Shown here: positions 26,123 to 35,705 of the stretch, piece by piece
How positions within the stretch are numbered: position 1 is the first letter of the stretch
Layout: each line of letters opens with the position of its first letter
NCBI GenBank assembly: GCA_903834145.1
Contig: CAILHY010000014.1
Coordinates: forward strand, 1 to 64,000
Reading direction: 5' to 3'
Source of the DNA: an uncultured Actinomycetes bacterium
Lineage (GTDB): Bacteria > Actinomycetota > Actinomycetes > Nanopelagicales > Nanopelagicaceae
Length of the DNA: 64,000 nucleotides
Translations under genes and position numbers: made by a program
The notes under the pieces: generated by a model
What the model was told of the DNA's origin: nothing
The model's input: only the letters and a program-made list of their open reading frames with translations
Databases searched by the model: none

Positions 26123-26967
26123 GCACGAATCCGGTATCACTAACAACGATCGATCTCATTGCGCGAGCAATAGCGGAAGATTTAGCAGGTGGAGAAGATG
26201 TCACCTCTGTTTCCACTGTTGACGCAACACAGCGTGCAGTTGCCCATTTCGTTGCTCGCAAAGAAGGAGTAATAGCTGGGCTGGATGTTGCTCGGGCGAC
26301 TCTCACCTTTCTAGGAATTTTGGAAGTCGAACTGTTGGTCAACGATGGAGACTTCGTTAGCGCGGGCACGGAAATATTGCGCGCCAGTGGGCTTACTCGA
26401 AATCTTCTTTTGGCCGAACGAACAGCGCTCAATTTTCTTGGCCACCTGAGCGGAATTGCAACACTTACTCGTACCTGGGTGGACGCTGTTGATGGTTTTA
26501 CAACTCAAATTCGCGACACGCGCAAAACAACTCCTGGACTTCGAGAATTGGAAAAGTACGCAGTCAGAATGGGTGGAGGAACAAATCACCGAATGTCTTT
26601 AAGTGAATCCGCCTTGATCAAAGATAATCACATTGAAGCGGCCGGAAGTGTCACCGAAGCTTTCAAGCGGGTCCGAAACTCTTTTCCGAATATTGATATC
26701 GAAATCGAAGTCGATACCTTGCAGCAGTTGAGCGAGATTCTGGAATATCAGCCAGATCTAGTTTTGCTTGACAATATGACTCCGGTGCAATGTGGGCAGG
26801 CCTTTGAGATCGTGGCGGGGCGTTGCAAGTTGGAAGCATCCGGCGGAATCTCTTTAGAAAACGCGAAGGCATATGCGGCATCAGGGGTTGATTACATAGC
26901 CATTGGCGCCCTCTCACATTCTGCGCCAGTATTAGACATCGGACTCGACCTTAAGGCGGAGATCTAA
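26119..26967 (+). CDS. nadC: Nicotinate-nucleotide pyrophosphorylase (quinolinate phosphoribosyltransferase)
   Basis: Converts quinolinate and PRPP to nicotinate mononucleotide in de novo NAD synthesis. It has 282 residues. Visible are AERTALNFLGHLSGIAT, RDTRKTTPGLRELEKYAVRMGGGTNHR (substrate Arg/Lys), KDNHI, VDTLQQLSEIL, LLDNMTP and EASGGISLENAKAYAASGVDYIAIGALSHS. It directly abuts coaX, with no bases between stop and start. Confidence 0.96.
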   Translation: MSTNPVSLTTIDLIARAIAEDLAGGEDVTSVSTVDATQRAVAHFVARKEGVIAGLDVARATLTFLGILEVELLVNDGDFVSAGTEILRASGLTRNLLLAERTALNFLGHLSGIATLTRTWVDAVDGFTTQIRDTRKTTPGLRELEKYAVRMGGGTNHRMSLSESALIKDNHIEAAGSVTEAFKRVRNSFPNIDIEIEVDTLQQLSEILEYQPDLVLLDNMTPVQCGQAFEIVAGRCKLEASGGISLENAKAYAASGVDYIAIGALSHSAPVLDIGLDLKAEI

Positions 26968-27735
26968 ATGTTATTAACCATTGATGTAGGAAATACCAAC
27001 ACGGTCCTCGGAGTTTTTTCAGGTGCAGACTTAGTGCGCTCGTGGAGAGTGAAAACAGATCCACGTAATACTGCTGATGAACTATGGCTTCAATTTGGCG
27101 CCCTTGTAGCTGGATACGATGTTGACGGACTCTCTGTTTGTTCTACGGTTCCGGCAACGCTTCGCGAATTGCGCACCATGATCACGAATTATTTTCCAGA
27201 TATCCAAGTGACAATAGTTGAACCAGGAATCAAAACGGGAGTTCCACTTCTGGTTGATAATCCAAAAGAAATTGGTGCAGATCGGATAGTTAATACTTTG
27301 GCTGCCCATACGCTCTACCCAGAAGGTTCGGCGATAGTTGTTGATTTCGGTACATCAACAAATCTTGATGTAGTTTCACCCAAAGGTGAATTTCTCGGTG
27401 GTGCACTGGCTCCAGGTATTGAAATCTCCGTTGATGCGCTGGCAGCCCGCGCAGCACAATTGCGCAAAGTAGAACTTGTTGTTCCTCGCTCGGTTATTGG
27501 TAAGAACACCGTTGAGGCTCTTCAATCGGGCACAATCTACGGATTTGCTGGACAAGTAGATGGACTGGTGCATCGGATCAGTAGAGAACTCAACCTCACA
27601 TACCCAGGATTGCCCAACGTCATTGCAACTGGTGGGCTTGCTCCCCTTGTCCTGGGAATATCAGAAACTATTAATCATCACGAACCTGACCTCACACTGA
27701 TTGGACTTCGCCTAATTCACGAGAGAAACGCCTGA
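26968..27735 (+). CDS. coaX: Type III pantothenate kinase
   Basis: First enzyme of coenzyme A synthesis, ASKHA fold, 255 residues. The N-terminal phosphate loop is DVGNTNTVLG, the catalytic Asp strand is GADRIVN, then VVDFGTSTNLDVV, GGALAPGIEIS and ATGGLAPL. It sits between nadC and lysS, the place it holds in many actinobacteria. The pantothenate-synthesis genes panC and panD that usually come just before it are absent here. Confidence 0.95.
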   Translation: MLLTIDVGNTNTVLGVFSGADLVRSWRVKTDPRNTADELWLQFGALVAGYDVDGLSVCSTVPATLRELRTMITNYFPDIQVTIVEPGIKTGVPLLVDNPKEIGADRIVNTLAAHTLYPEGSAIVVDFGTSTNLDVVSPKGEFLGGALAPGIEISVDALAARAAQLRKVELVVPRSVIGKNTVEALQSGTIYGFAGQVDGLVHRISRELNLTYPGLPNVIATGGLAPLVLGISETINHHEPDLTLIGLRLIHERNA

Positions 27736-27740
27736 ATAGG

Positions 27741-27746
27741 TAGAGT
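27741..27746 (+). promoter_or_regulatory. Candidate -10 box (TAGAGT) of lysS
   Basis: TAGAGT followed by nine bases and the ATG at 27756. The expected mRNA leader is only about 2-3 bases. Confidence 0.4.
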
Positions 27747-27755
27747 TCTCCCACT

Positions 27756-29258
27756 ATGACTCAAAATCCAAGCATCGAAGATGACCTACCCGAGCAACTA
27801 CGTATTCGTCGGGAAAAGCGGGCCAGCCTGATTGAAAAAGGTGTTGAGCCTTATCCCGTGAGCGTTGCACGGACAAAGTCATTAGCCGATATCAGACTTG
27901 CTTATGTCGGGCTTGAAGTTGATGTTGCAACGGGCGATATCGAGAGCGTTACTGGTCGAATTATTTTCAAGCGCGATACCGGCAAATTGTGTTTTGCTAC
28001 TTTACGCGAAGGCGATGGCACCGAACTTCAAGCAATGTTCTCATTGGATAAAGTTGGTGAAGAGTCGTTAGATTCCTGGAAGAGTGAAATCGATCTCGGT
28101 GACATCGTGAGTGTCACTGGAGAAATCATCACATCAAAGCGTGGCGAACTTTCCATTCTTGCAACGGCTTGGCAGTTGGCATCTAAATCTTTGCGTCCAC
28201 TTCCGAATGATCACAAACCAATGTCTGAGGAGACCCGCGTTCGCATGCGTTACGTGGACCTTATTGTGCGTCCTGAGGCGCGTTCGAATGCGCGCATGAG
28301 GCCAGCGGTAATGCGCTCACTTCGCGAGACTTTTCACGCGAGAAATTACCTTGAAGTTGAAACTCCTATGTTGCAGGTGCAACATGGTGGAGCGGCCGCT
28401 CGACCATTTAAGACGTATAGCAATGCCTATGACATGGATTTGTTCATGCGTATCGCCCCCGAGCTCTTTCTTAAACGCTGCGTTGTTGGTGGAATTGAAC
28501 GTGTCTTTGAAATAAACCGAAATTTCCGCAATGAAGGCGCAGACTCAAGCCACTCACCAGAATTTGCCATGATTGAAAGCTATGAAGCATATGGGGATTG
28601 GCGCACCGTTGCCGATGTTGCGCGAGCACTCGTACAAGATTCGGCAACTGCAATTTTCGGTTCTCATGTTGCACTGCATCACGATGGTCGTGAATCCGAT
28701 TTGGGAGGTACCTGGAAAGAGATTTCCTTGTATGACGCCATCTCTGAAGGAGTCGGAGAACATGTCACCGCTCTAACTCCAATTGCAGAATTAAGACGCC
28801 TTGCTGAGAAGTTAGGAATCAAGATTGATCCTAATTGGGTGACAGGAAAATTGGCTGAAGAAATCTTCGAGCATGTTATTTCTGGAAAACTTAATGAACC
28901 AACCTTTGTCATGGGATTCCCAGTAGATAACGCACCCCTTGTACGAGGGCATCGCGAACTTCCTGGAGTTGTTGAAAAGTGGGATCTCTACGTTGATGGT
29001 TTTGAACTTGCCACGGGTTATTCAGAACTTATCGATCCAGTTATTCAACGTCAGCGACTTGTAGAGCAGGCAACTCTTGGTGCCAAGGGTGATTTCGAAG
29101 CAATGAGCGTCGATGAAGATTTCTTACGGGCGATGGAATTTGGAATGCCACCTATGGGCGGACTTGGCATGGGAGTCGATCGATTGCTTATGGCACTCAC
29201 TGGCCTTGGAATTCGCGAAACTATTCTCTTTCCACTTGTAAAGCCCGAGAGTGAATAG
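27756..29258 (+). CDS. lysS: Lysyl-tRNA synthetase, class II
   Basis: Charges tRNA-Lys. It has 500 residues: an OB-fold anticodon-binding domain (about 55-165), then the class II catalytic core with motif 1 (MRSLRETFHARNYLEVETPML), motif 2 (FEINRNFRNEG...HSPEFAMIESYEAYGDW) and motif 3 (GMGVDRLLMALTG). No membrane or LPG-synthase domain is fused, unlike LysX. The start is set by the short distance to a TAGAGT box. An argA-like gene follows two bases after the stop. Confidence 0.96.
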   Translation: MTQNPSIEDDLPEQLRIRREKRASLIEKGVEPYPVSVARTKSLADIRLAYVGLEVDVATGDIESVTGRIIFKRDTGKLCFATLREGDGTELQAMFSLDKVGEESLDSWKSEIDLGDIVSVTGEIITSKRGELSILATAWQLASKSLRPLPNDHKPMSEETRVRMRYVDLIVRPEARSNARMRPAVMRSLRETFHARNYLEVETPMLQVQHGGAAARPFKTYSNAYDMDLFMRIAPELFLKRCVVGGIERVFEINRNFRNEGADSSHSPEFAMIESYEAYGDWRTVADVARALVQDSATAIFGSHVALHHDGRESDLGGTWKEISLYDAISEGVGEHVTALTPIAELRRLAEKLGIKIDPNWVTGKLAEEIFEHVISGKLNEPTFVMGFPVDNAPLVRGHRELPGVVEKWDLYVDGFELATGYSELIDPVIQRQRLVEQATLGAKGDFEAMSVDEDFLRAMEFGMPPMGGLGMGVDRLLMALTGLGIRETILFPLVKPESE

Positions 29259-29260
29259 AA

Positions 29261-29755
29261 ATGATCGAGATACGTCCCGCAAAATCCACAGACATCAAGG
29301 GGATTCGAAAGATCATTGATACCTATGCACCGCAACGTCGCCTGCTTTCAAAGGAGACCGTTACCTTGTATGAAAGCGTTCAGGAATTTACCGTGGCTAT
29401 TGAAAATGAAGAGGTTGTTGGTTGCGGTGCACTGCATGTGCTCTGGGAGGATTTAGCAGAAGTTCGCACTGTCGGAGTGGCCGAGCACCTGCGTGGTAAA
29501 GGCGTTGGACATTTACTCCTGGAAGCGATTATTGAACGGGCTAAAGACCTTGGTGTCTCGCGGATTTTTTGTCTTACCTTTGAAACGGAATTCTTCGGTC
29601 GTCATGGCTTCCAGGAAATCGAAGGAACTCCGGTGGAGCCAGATGTATACAAACAACTTCTCCACTCCTACGACACCGGTATTGCTGAGTTCCTGGATTT
29701 GGAGAGCGTCAAGCCAAATACTCTAGGTAACACTCGGATGCTCAAATATCTCTAA
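29261..29755 (+). CDS. argA: GNAT amino-acid N-acetyltransferase (N-acetylglutamate synthase, actinobacterial ArgA type)
   Basis: Single-domain GNAT protein of 164 residues. Its sequence closely follows mycobacterial ArgA (Rv2747) from memory: VTLYESVQEFTVA, VVGCGALHVLWEDLAEVRTVGV, the acetyl-CoA loop HLRGKGVGHLLLE, FCLTFETEFFGRHGF and KPNTLGNTRMLKYL. The role is acetyl transfer to glutamate, the committed step of arginine synthesis. It starts two bases after lysS, in the slot where many actinobacteria carry lsr2. Acceptor identity rests on family resemblance. Confidence 0.87.
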   Translation: MIEIRPAKSTDIKGIRKIIDTYAPQRRLLSKETVTLYESVQEFTVAIENEEVVGCGALHVLWEDLAEVRTVGVAEHLRGKGVGHLLLEAIIERAKDLGVSRIFCLTFETEFFGRHGFQEIEGTPVEPDVYKQLLHSYDTGIAEFLDLESVKPNTLGNTRMLKYL

Positions 29756-29856
29756 ACCCCCGCTAGATCTGCCTGTAATTGGGGCATAAATCGCCCATAT
29801 CTTGGGTTGTAGAGGTGACGGATAAGCCCGCCTCGCAGCACTACCCTGCGTGGCAT

Positions 29857-29862
29857 TAGGCT
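29857..29862 (+). promoter_or_regulatory. Candidate -10 box (TAGGCT) of clpC
   Basis: TAGGCT lies 34 bases before the clpC ATG in a 141-base spacer; AAGGAG at 29886-29891 is the ribosome site. The same hexamer serves three minus-strand genes elsewhere in the window. I saw no clear ClgR or HspR operator in the spacer. Confidence 0.35.
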
Positions 29863-29896
29863 TAGCAACTAGCCAGTTTTACATGAAGGAGTCCTG

Positions 29897-32398
29897 ATGT
29901 TTGAGCGCTTTACAGACCGAGCCCGCCGAGTTGTCGTCCTGGCTCAAGAAGAAGCACGCATGCTCAACCACAACTACATCGGCACCGAGCACATCCTTTT
30001 GGGTTTGATCCACGAGGGCGAAGGCGTTGCAGCAAAGGCGCTCGAATCTTTGGGTATCTCCCTTGAGGCGGTGCGCTCGCAAGTTGAAGAGATCATCGGT
30101 CAAGGCCAGCAAGCCCCTAGTGGACATATTCCTTTTACTCCGCGCGCCAAGAAAGTTCTTGAACTTTCCCTTCGCGAAGCGTTGCAGTTAGGACATAACT
30201 ACATCGGCACTGAACATATTTTGCTCGGACTTATTCGTGAAGGCGAAGGCGTTGCTGCCCAGGTATTAATGAAATTGGGAGCAGATCTTGCTCGAGTACG
30301 CCAGCAAGTTATTCAACTTCTTTCTGGCTATCAAGGGAAAGAGACCGTTACAACAGGTGGTCCAGCAGAAGGTACCCCAGCGACTTCACTCATTCTTGAT
30401 CAATTTGGTCGCAATCTGACCCAAGCTGCACGCGAAGGTAAATTAGATCCTGTCATCGGTCGCGAAAAAGAGATCGAACGCGTCATGCAGGTTCTCTCTC
30501 GTCGCACCAAGAACAACCCCGTACTTATTGGCGAACCAGGCGTTGGAAAAACTGCAGTTGTTGAAGGTTTGGCACAAGCAATTGTTCGTGGCGATGTTCC
30601 TGAAACCCTTAAAGACAAGCAGTTATATTCCTTAGACCTTGGCGCACTCGTTGCCGGAAGTCGCTACCGCGGAGATTTTGAAGAGCGCTTGAAGAAAGTT
30701 CTTAAAGAAATTCGTACTCGCGGAGACATCATTTTGTTCATCGATGAAATTCACACCCTTGTTGGTGCAGGAGCCGCAGAAGGTGCAATTGATGCTGCAA
30801 GCATCTTGAAGCCAATGTTGGCACGTGGTGAACTCCAGACTATTGGTGCAACAACACTTGATGAGTATCGCAAGCACCTAGAAAAGGATGCCGCATTAGA
30901 ACGTCGCTTCCAACCTATTCAAGTTGCTGAACCTTCACTCGAACACACCATTGAAATTCTCAAAGGCCTGCGCGATCGTTACGAGACACATCACCGAGTT
31001 TCGATTTCTGATGCGGCCCTTGTATCAGCTGCAACACTTGCCGATCGATATGTATCGGATCGTTTCTTGCCGGATAAAGCAATCGACCTCATTGATGAAG
31101 CTGGATCACGTTTGCGCATTCGCCGAATGACTGCTCCTCCTGAGCTTCGTGAATTCGATGACAAGATTGCAGAGGTTCGTAAAGAAAAAGAATCTGCAAT
31201 TGACGGTCAAGATTTCGAGAAGGCCGCGGCTCTTCGCGACACCGAAAAGAATTTAATGCTCGAAAAAGCAGATCGTGAAAAAACTTGGAAAGCGGGAGAT
31301 CTCGACATGGTTACTGAGGTTGATGAAGAACTCATCGCCGAAGTACTTTCTATTGCCACAGGTATCCCTGTCTTTAAATTAACTGAAGAAGAAACCGCAC
31401 GTTTGCTTCGTATGGAAGACGAACTTCATCGCCGCGTTATTGGTCAAGATCAGGCAATCAAGGCGCTTTCTCAAGCAATTCGACGTACGCGTGCTGGGCT
31501 TAAAGACCCTAAGCGCCCAGGCGGATCCTTTATTTTTGCTGGCCCATCTGGAGTTGGTAAGACGGAACTTTCACGCACTTTGGCAGCATTCCTATTTGGA
31601 AGTGCGGATTCACTTATTCAATTGGATATGTCTGAATACTCCGAGCGCCACACAGCATCACGCCTTTTCGGTGCACCTCCCGGATATGTCGGCTACGACG
31701 AAGGTGGCCAACTCACCGAGAAGGTACGTCGTAAGCCTTTCTCTGTTGTGCTCTTTGATGAAATCGAAAAGGCACATCCAGATATTTTCAACTCCCTACT
31801 TCAGGTTCTTGAAGATGGCCGCTTAACAGATTCTCAAGGTCGCGTCGTTGACTTTAAGAACACGGTAATCATCATGACGACTAACTTGGGTACTCGCGAT
31901 ATTTCCAAAGGTGCGGGCCTTGGATTTGCGAACTCTGAAGACGAGCTCAGCAATTACGAGCGCATGAAGGGCAAAGTTGGAGATGAACTCAAAACTCATT
32001 TCCGCCCTGAGTTCCTCAACCGTATCGATGACATCATCGTCTTCCATCAATTGACCAAGCCAGAGATTATCCAGATCGTAGATTTGATGATCACGAATCT
32101 TGATGATCGCTTGAAGGCTAAAGATATGGGCATCGAGTTAACGCCTGCAGCCAAGGAGTTACTCGCAACGCGTGGCTATGACCCATTGATGGGTGCGCGG
32201 CCACTTCGCCGCACAATCCAACGCGAAATCGAAGATGCTCTCTCTGAAAAGATTCTCTTTGGAGAACTCAAGGCTGGCGAGATCATTGTTGTCGATGTTG
32301 AAGGAGAAGGCGCTGAAGCGAAATTTACTTTCGCAGGTTCACCGAAAGCGCTTATGCCTGACACGCCTGGAGATCTGACTGAGGCGCCAACTGCTTAA
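29897..32398 (+). CDS. clpC: ATP-dependent Clp protease ATP-binding subunit ClpC
   Basis: AAA+ unfoldase that feeds proteins to ClpP. It has 833 residues: two N-terminal Clp-N repeats ([27 protein letters not shown] occurs twice), first AAA domain with [10 protein letters not shown] and [12 protein letters not shown], a middle UVR-type coiled coil (about 410-460), second AAA domain with [12 protein letters not shown] and [15 protein letters not shown], and a C-terminal Clp-B domain ([15 protein letters not shown]). Complete. It is preceded by a strong AAGGAG site and a 141-base regulatory spacer; no ctsR/mcsAB partners are adjacent, as usual in actinobacteria. Confidence 0.97.
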   Translation: MFERFTDRARRVVVLAQEEARMLNHNYIGTEHILLGLIHEGEGVAAKALESLGISLEAVRSQVEEIIGQGQQAPSGHIPFTPRAKKVLELSLREALQLGHNYIGTEHILLGLIREGEGVAAQVLMKLGADLARVRQQVIQLLSGYQGKETVTTGGPAEGTPATSLILDQFGRNLTQAAREGKLDPVIGREKEIERVMQVLSRRTKNNPVLIGEPGVGKTAVVEGLAQAIVRGDVPETLKDKQLYSLDLGALVAGSRYRGDFEERLKKVLKEIRTRGDIILFIDEIHTLVGAGAAEGAIDAASILKPMLARGELQTIGATTLDEYRKHLEKDAALERRFQPIQVAEPSLEHTIEILKGLRDRYETHHRVSISDAALVSAATLADRYVSDRFLPDKAIDLIDEAGSRLRIRRMTAPPELREFDDKIAEVRKEKESAIDGQDFEKAAALRDTEKNLMLEKADREKTWKAGDLDMVTEVDEELIAEVLSIATGIPVFKLTEEETARLLRMEDELHRRVIGQDQAIKALSQAIRRTRAGLKDPKRPGGSFIFAGPSGVGKTELSRTLAAFLFGSADSLIQLDMSEYSERHTASRLFGAPPGYVGYDEGGQLTEKVRRKPFSVVLFDEIEKAHPDIFNSLLQVLEDGRLTDSQGRVVDFKNTVIIMTTNLGTRDISKGAGLGFANSEDELSNYERMKGKVGDELKTHFRPEFLNRIDDIIVFHQLTKPEIIQIVDLMITNLDDRLKAKDMGIELTPAAKELLATRGYDPLMGARPLRRTIQREIEDALSEKILFGELKAGEIIVVDVEGEGAEAKFTFAGSPKALMPDTPGDLTEAPTA

Positions 32399-32952
32399 GT
32401 TTGCGCCTTCCATTTCACATTTCCTAGGGCCACAAGCCCGACGATAAAAGTCACTTGCAGCGCAATGGCTTGCGGTGAAGTCATCTCTCGAGAAATCAGC
32501 GCTCCTAGAGATGTCGAACTGAGTGCTCGTGCACCTGAAACGTAAAACGAGTAACTCAGGATTCGGCCAAGAGCGAAAACAAATAGCAGTGGTTTTAGCG
32601 CCACTTGTTTAATAATGCCTGCCGCTTCAAATAATTGCGCCGAGGTAATTGGGGAGACAAAGAACAGCAAGAGAAGTCCGCGTGCGCTGCGCGAATCAGT
32701 ATTTACTCGACTTCCTAAACGTTCAAGGTTTGCCACATATCCCCGTGGGAGCATGGGTGAAATTTTGCGAAAGGCAAGGGCAAGGCCACCTCTTCCCAAT
32801 GTGGCGCACGTGACCCCAATGAGAACCAGAAGAGCAGGATTCATATGCTCTCTGAATACAAAATAGACGAGGATTGACCATGTGGGTGGAGCAAATGCTG
32901 GCATCACGTTTGCGAGCAAGATAACGAGTCCTGCCAACAGGTAACTCGACAT
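32395..32952 (-). CDS. Small multi-pass membrane protein, unknown function
   Basis: 185 residues with about five hydrophobic segments. A polar stretch in the middle (RKISPMLPRGYVANLERLGSRVNTDSRS) is followed by LFFVSPITSAQLFEAAGI and LGRILSYSFYVSGARAL. The layout faintly recalls VTT/DedA-type or small multidrug-export proteins, but I cannot assign it. The ATG at 32952 is supported by a TAGGCT box exactly six bases upstream. The stop overlaps the clpC stop codon in the convergent direction. Confidence 0.7.
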   Translation of the reverse strand: MSSYLLAGLVILLANVMPAFAPPTWSILVYFVFREHMNPALLVLIGVTCATLGRGGLALAFRKISPMLPRGYVANLERLGSRVNTDSRSARGLLLLFFVSPITSAQLFEAAGIIKQVALKPLLFVFALGRILSYSFYVSGARALSSTSLGALISREMTSPQAIALQVTFIVGLVALGNVKWKAQT

Positions 32953-32958
32953 GTACTT

Positions 32959-32964
32959 AGCCTA
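32959..32964 (-). promoter_or_regulatory. Leaderless-type -10 box (TAGGCT) of the membrane protein gene
   Basis: Minus-strand TAGGCT, six bases (AAGTAC), then ATG at 32952. Confidence 0.55.
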
Positions 32965-33031
32965 GAACGTATGGCCAAAGTTTCCAAAACTCTGTTTGCG
33001 CCTTATCCTTTCCTGACAACGAAAGGCTTTC

Positions 33032-33949
33032 ATGACACACGGCACTGATGACGCATCCTTAGGACAATTGCGCACTGAACAAGTAGATGCGAAATTTCAT
33101 CTACTTGATGTCATGTCTGTAGCTGAACTCTTGCAAGCAATGAATGAAAGCGATTCTGAAGTTCCTAAAGCTGTTGCACGAGTTCTTCCAAATATTGAAT
33201 CTGCAATCGAGGCAATAGTTGAACGAATGATTCAAGGCGGAAGGCTTATCTATATTGGAGCAGGAACATCAGGTCGACTTGGTGTTTTGGATGCTGCCGA
33301 ATGTGGACCAACATTTTCTGTAACCGAAGAGCAAGTTCTGGCATTTATTGCTGGTGGCGATCGAGCCATGAAGCACGCAGTTGAAGGCGCCGAAGATGAT
33401 TTCGGTGCAGGGGGGCAAGAATTAGCTCAAGCAAAATTGTCGGAAAAAGATTGCGTTGTTGGAATCGCCGCGAGTGGGCGTACCCCGTACGTGATGGGCG
33501 CGCTTGCCTATGCTAAGAAAATTGGAGCGCTCACAATAAGTCTCACTTGTAACCCCAATTCAGAAATGTCGAAAAATGTAGATCACCCCATTGAAGTTGA
33601 TTCAGGCCCTGAACTCCTTGCTGGATCTACACGTTTGAAATCCGGCACCGCTCAAAAACTTGTTCTGAATATGATTTCTACAATCTCGATGGTGCGCTTA
33701 GGAAAGACTTTTGGAAATCTCATGGTGGATTTACAAGTGACCAATGAAAAACTCCAAGACCGAGCCATTCGGATTATTGAAAAGGCCACAGGAGCACCTC
33801 GATCTGAGGCGAAGAAAGCTCTCCTGGATTCTGGGAATGAAGTGAAAGTCGCCATTTTGATGCTCCTATTAAGCCTGGATGCACCTGCGGCGAAAGATCG
33901 ACTTCAGGGCGCATCTAATCGCGTACGCCAAGCCCTTGCCACCGAATAG
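33032..33949 (+). CDS. murQ: N-acetylmuramic acid 6-phosphate etherase
   Basis: Cleaves the lactyl ether of MurNAc-6-phosphate to GlcNAc-6-phosphate and D-lactate, the key step of MurNAc catabolism. It has 305 residues with a SIS fold: GGRLIYIGAGTSGRLGVLDAAECGPTF (substrate-binding loop with catalytic Glu), AVEGAEDD, VVGIAASGRTPYVMGAL and STRLKSGTAQKLVLNMIST. GAAAGG lies about 8 bases before the ATG. It opens the peptidoglycan-fragment locus that continues to 48261. Substrate would come from AnmK (39458) or the kinase at 47383. Confidence 0.96.
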   Translation: MTHGTDDASLGQLRTEQVDAKFHLLDVMSVAELLQAMNESDSEVPKAVARVLPNIESAIEAIVERMIQGGRLIYIGAGTSGRLGVLDAAECGPTFSVTEEQVLAFIAGGDRAMKHAVEGAEDDFGAGGQELAQAKLSEKDCVVGIAASGRTPYVMGALAYAKKIGALTISLTCNPNSEMSKNVDHPIEVDSGPELLAGSTRLKSGTAQKLVLNMISTISMVRLGKTFGNLMVDLQVTNEKLQDRAIRIIEKATGAPRSEAKKALLDSGNEVKVAILMLLLSLDAPAAKDRLQGASNRVRQALATE

Positions 33950-33981
33950 GCGTTATTCACTCATTTGTAACAACTTCGTGA

Positions 33982-34021
33982 CCGAAATCGGCTTGACCTT
34001 CGCTACGTTTAAGGCGATGAT
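33982..34021 (+). promoter_or_regulatory. Candidate promoter of the peptide ABC operon
   Basis: TTGACC (33993-33998) and GATGAT (34016-34021) are 17 bases apart. The palindrome CCGAAATCGG (33982-33991) directly precedes the -35 box and could be an operator. The mRNA leader of about 75 bases also holds an ATGAA...TTCAT dyad around a run of eight T. Confidence 0.35.
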
Positions 34022-34103
34022 TTACACAGTCGGTGTCAATCGATGAAGTTTTTTTTCATGGCATTGTGTCCTCCATGGTTTCATCCTTGAAAGGGGAAAT
34101 TAA

Positions 34104-35615
34104 GTGAAGTTAAGAAAGAAACTCGCAGTCGTTGGCGTTGCCACCGCACTGGTTGCAGGCGTGGTGCTCGTGGCACCTGCCCAGGCAGCAAGCAAGGATC
34201 TCGTTGTTGGTATCACTCTTGATATCGACAAGCTCGATCCACAAGGCGCAACAAGTTTCTCAACGGTTCGCGCCCTTGGATTGGTCTACGGATCACTTGT
34301 TGAAGTAGGTCCAAAGCTTCAGATTCGTCCAGGTCTAGCAACTTCTTGGGGCTTTAACGCAACAGGAACGCAGTTGCGCTTGCACCTTCGCAAGGGCGTC
34401 AAGTTCCAAGACGGAACACCATTTGATGCACAGGATGTAAAGGCATCACTCGAGCGCATTCTTGATCCTGCTAGCAAGGCCGCGGCTCGTGCAAACATTG
34501 CAACGATCAAATCGATCACTGCATCTGGACTTGATGTCACTCTCAACTTGACCATTCCAAACGTTCCAATTCTCGCCGCACTTGATGGTGTGAACATGGC
34601 AATGCTTTCCAAGAAAGATATTGCAGCTGGAAACATTGGAAAGACTGTCAACGGAACCGGCCCATTCAAGTACGTTTCTTGGGATGCTGGTCAATCAGTC
34701 AAGTTGATCAAGAACCCAACATACTGGGGCGGGGCTCCAAAGTTAGATAGCGTGACATTCCGCGTTATCCCAACTGAAGCTTCAATTCTTTCAGCACTCA
34801 ATGCAGGAACAGTTCAGTTTGCTGTTATCACTTCACCACTCGTTGCAAAGCAAGTTGGTTCAAACTTGACCATGTACAAGACCCCTGGCCTTGCTTACAT
34901 GGCACTTCAAATCAACGCTCGTCAAGCACCGTTTAATAACCTCAACGTCCGTTTGGCGCTTCAGTGTGCAATCAGTCGTGCAGAAGTTATTAAGACTGCA
35001 GCCTCCGGAGATGGATCCGTTATTGGACCAATCACAAGCCCTGCATACAAGTCCGATCCAAAGGCTCGCCCATGTCCAGAAGCAGATATTGCGAAGGCTA
35101 AGGCGTATCTCACTGCTGGTGGATATCCAAACGGATTAACAATCAAGACCATGGTTGCACCAACCCAACAAGCAACAATCGCTGGCATTGGCCAGAGCTT
35201 GAAGTCACAGTTGGCCAAGGCTGGAATCACTATGGAACTTGATGTCGTTGATGATTCAACTTATGTTTCACGTTGGTTGGCTGCAGACTTCGGTACTGCA
35301 ATTGCAAACAACGGTGGAAAAATTGATCCAGATACGATGTACACCCGTTACTTCACATCAACAGGTAACTTGAACAAGGTTGCTGGATATTCATCTGCAA
35401 CTCTTGATTCACTATTCATCCAGGGTAAGTCATCTGGAAGCGTTACACAGCGCACAGCCATCTACAAGGCAATCTCAGCAGAACTTGAGAACAACGCCGC
35501 GTGGGTCTGGCTATTTGCGCCACTTGAGTATCGCGTCACCGCTAAGAATGTAACTGGCTTCATCCCACTCGCTACAGGTTCACTTCTTGAACTTCGTAAG
35601 GTGGACATGAACTAA
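34104..35615 (+). CDS. Extracellular solute-binding protein, family 5 (peptide/muropeptide type)
   Basis: Binding component of the ABC importer encoded at 34104-39461. It has 503 residues. A Sec signal peptide ends in A-Q-A-A; there is no lipobox Cys, so it is not a standard lipoprotein. The mature part is a DppA/OppA-type fold (LDIDKLDPQGATSFSTVRALGLVYGSLVEVG, FKYVSWDAGQSVKLIKNPTYWGG, LRKGVKFQDGTPFDAQDVKASLERILDP). The GTG follows AAGGGG. A 75-base leader precedes it and a strong hairpin follows the stop. Context (murQ upstream, anmK and epimerase downstream) suggests stem peptides or muropeptides as ligand; plain dipeptides are the alternative. Confidence 0.88.
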   Translation: MKLRKKLAVVGVATALVAGVVLVAPAQAASKDLVVGITLDIDKLDPQGATSFSTVRALGLVYGSLVEVGPKLQIRPGLATSWGFNATGTQLRLHLRKGVKFQDGTPFDAQDVKASLERILDPASKAAARANIATIKSITASGLDVTLNLTIPNVPILAALDGVNMAMLSKKDIAAGNIGKTVNGTGPFKYVSWDAGQSVKLIKNPTYWGGAPKLDSVTFRVIPTEASILSALNAGTVQFAVITSPLVAKQVGSNLTMYKTPGLAYMALQINARQAPFNNLNVRLALQCAISRAEVIKTAASGDGSVIGPITSPAYKSDPKARPCPEADIAKAKAYLTAGGYPNGLTIKTMVAPTQQATIAGIGQSLKSQLAKAGITMELDVVDDSTYVSRWLAADFGTAIANNGGKIDPDTMYTRYFTSTGNLNKVAGYSSATLDSLFIQGKSSGSVTQRTAIYKAISAELENNAAWVWLFAPLEYRVTAKNVTGFIPLATGSLLELRKVDMN

Positions 35616-35622
35616 TTGAACT

Positions 35623-35658
35623 GTGGTGGTGCGTGGGTTAAAGCCTGCGCACCACCAC
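35623..35658 (+). terminator. Hairpin between binding-protein and permease genes
   Basis: GTGGTGGTGCG (35623-35633) and CGCACCACCAC (35648-35658) are exact reverse complements, with further GGG/CCT pairing inside. It lies 8 bases after the binding-protein stop and has only a weak T tract. I read it as an intra-operon attenuator or mRNA-stabilising stem that raises binding-protein yield. Confidence 0.6.
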
Positions 35659-35705
35659 TCTTCATTTCTCGTCCTTTTAAACAACTAACCAGGAGGCTCA
35701 TCGCA

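Noticed and set aside
29756-29896. ClgR or HspR operator before clpC
   Set aside because: No convincing inverted repeat of either type in the 141-base spacer; only a TAGGCT box and a weak GGCTTAG/CTAGCC dyad are seen.
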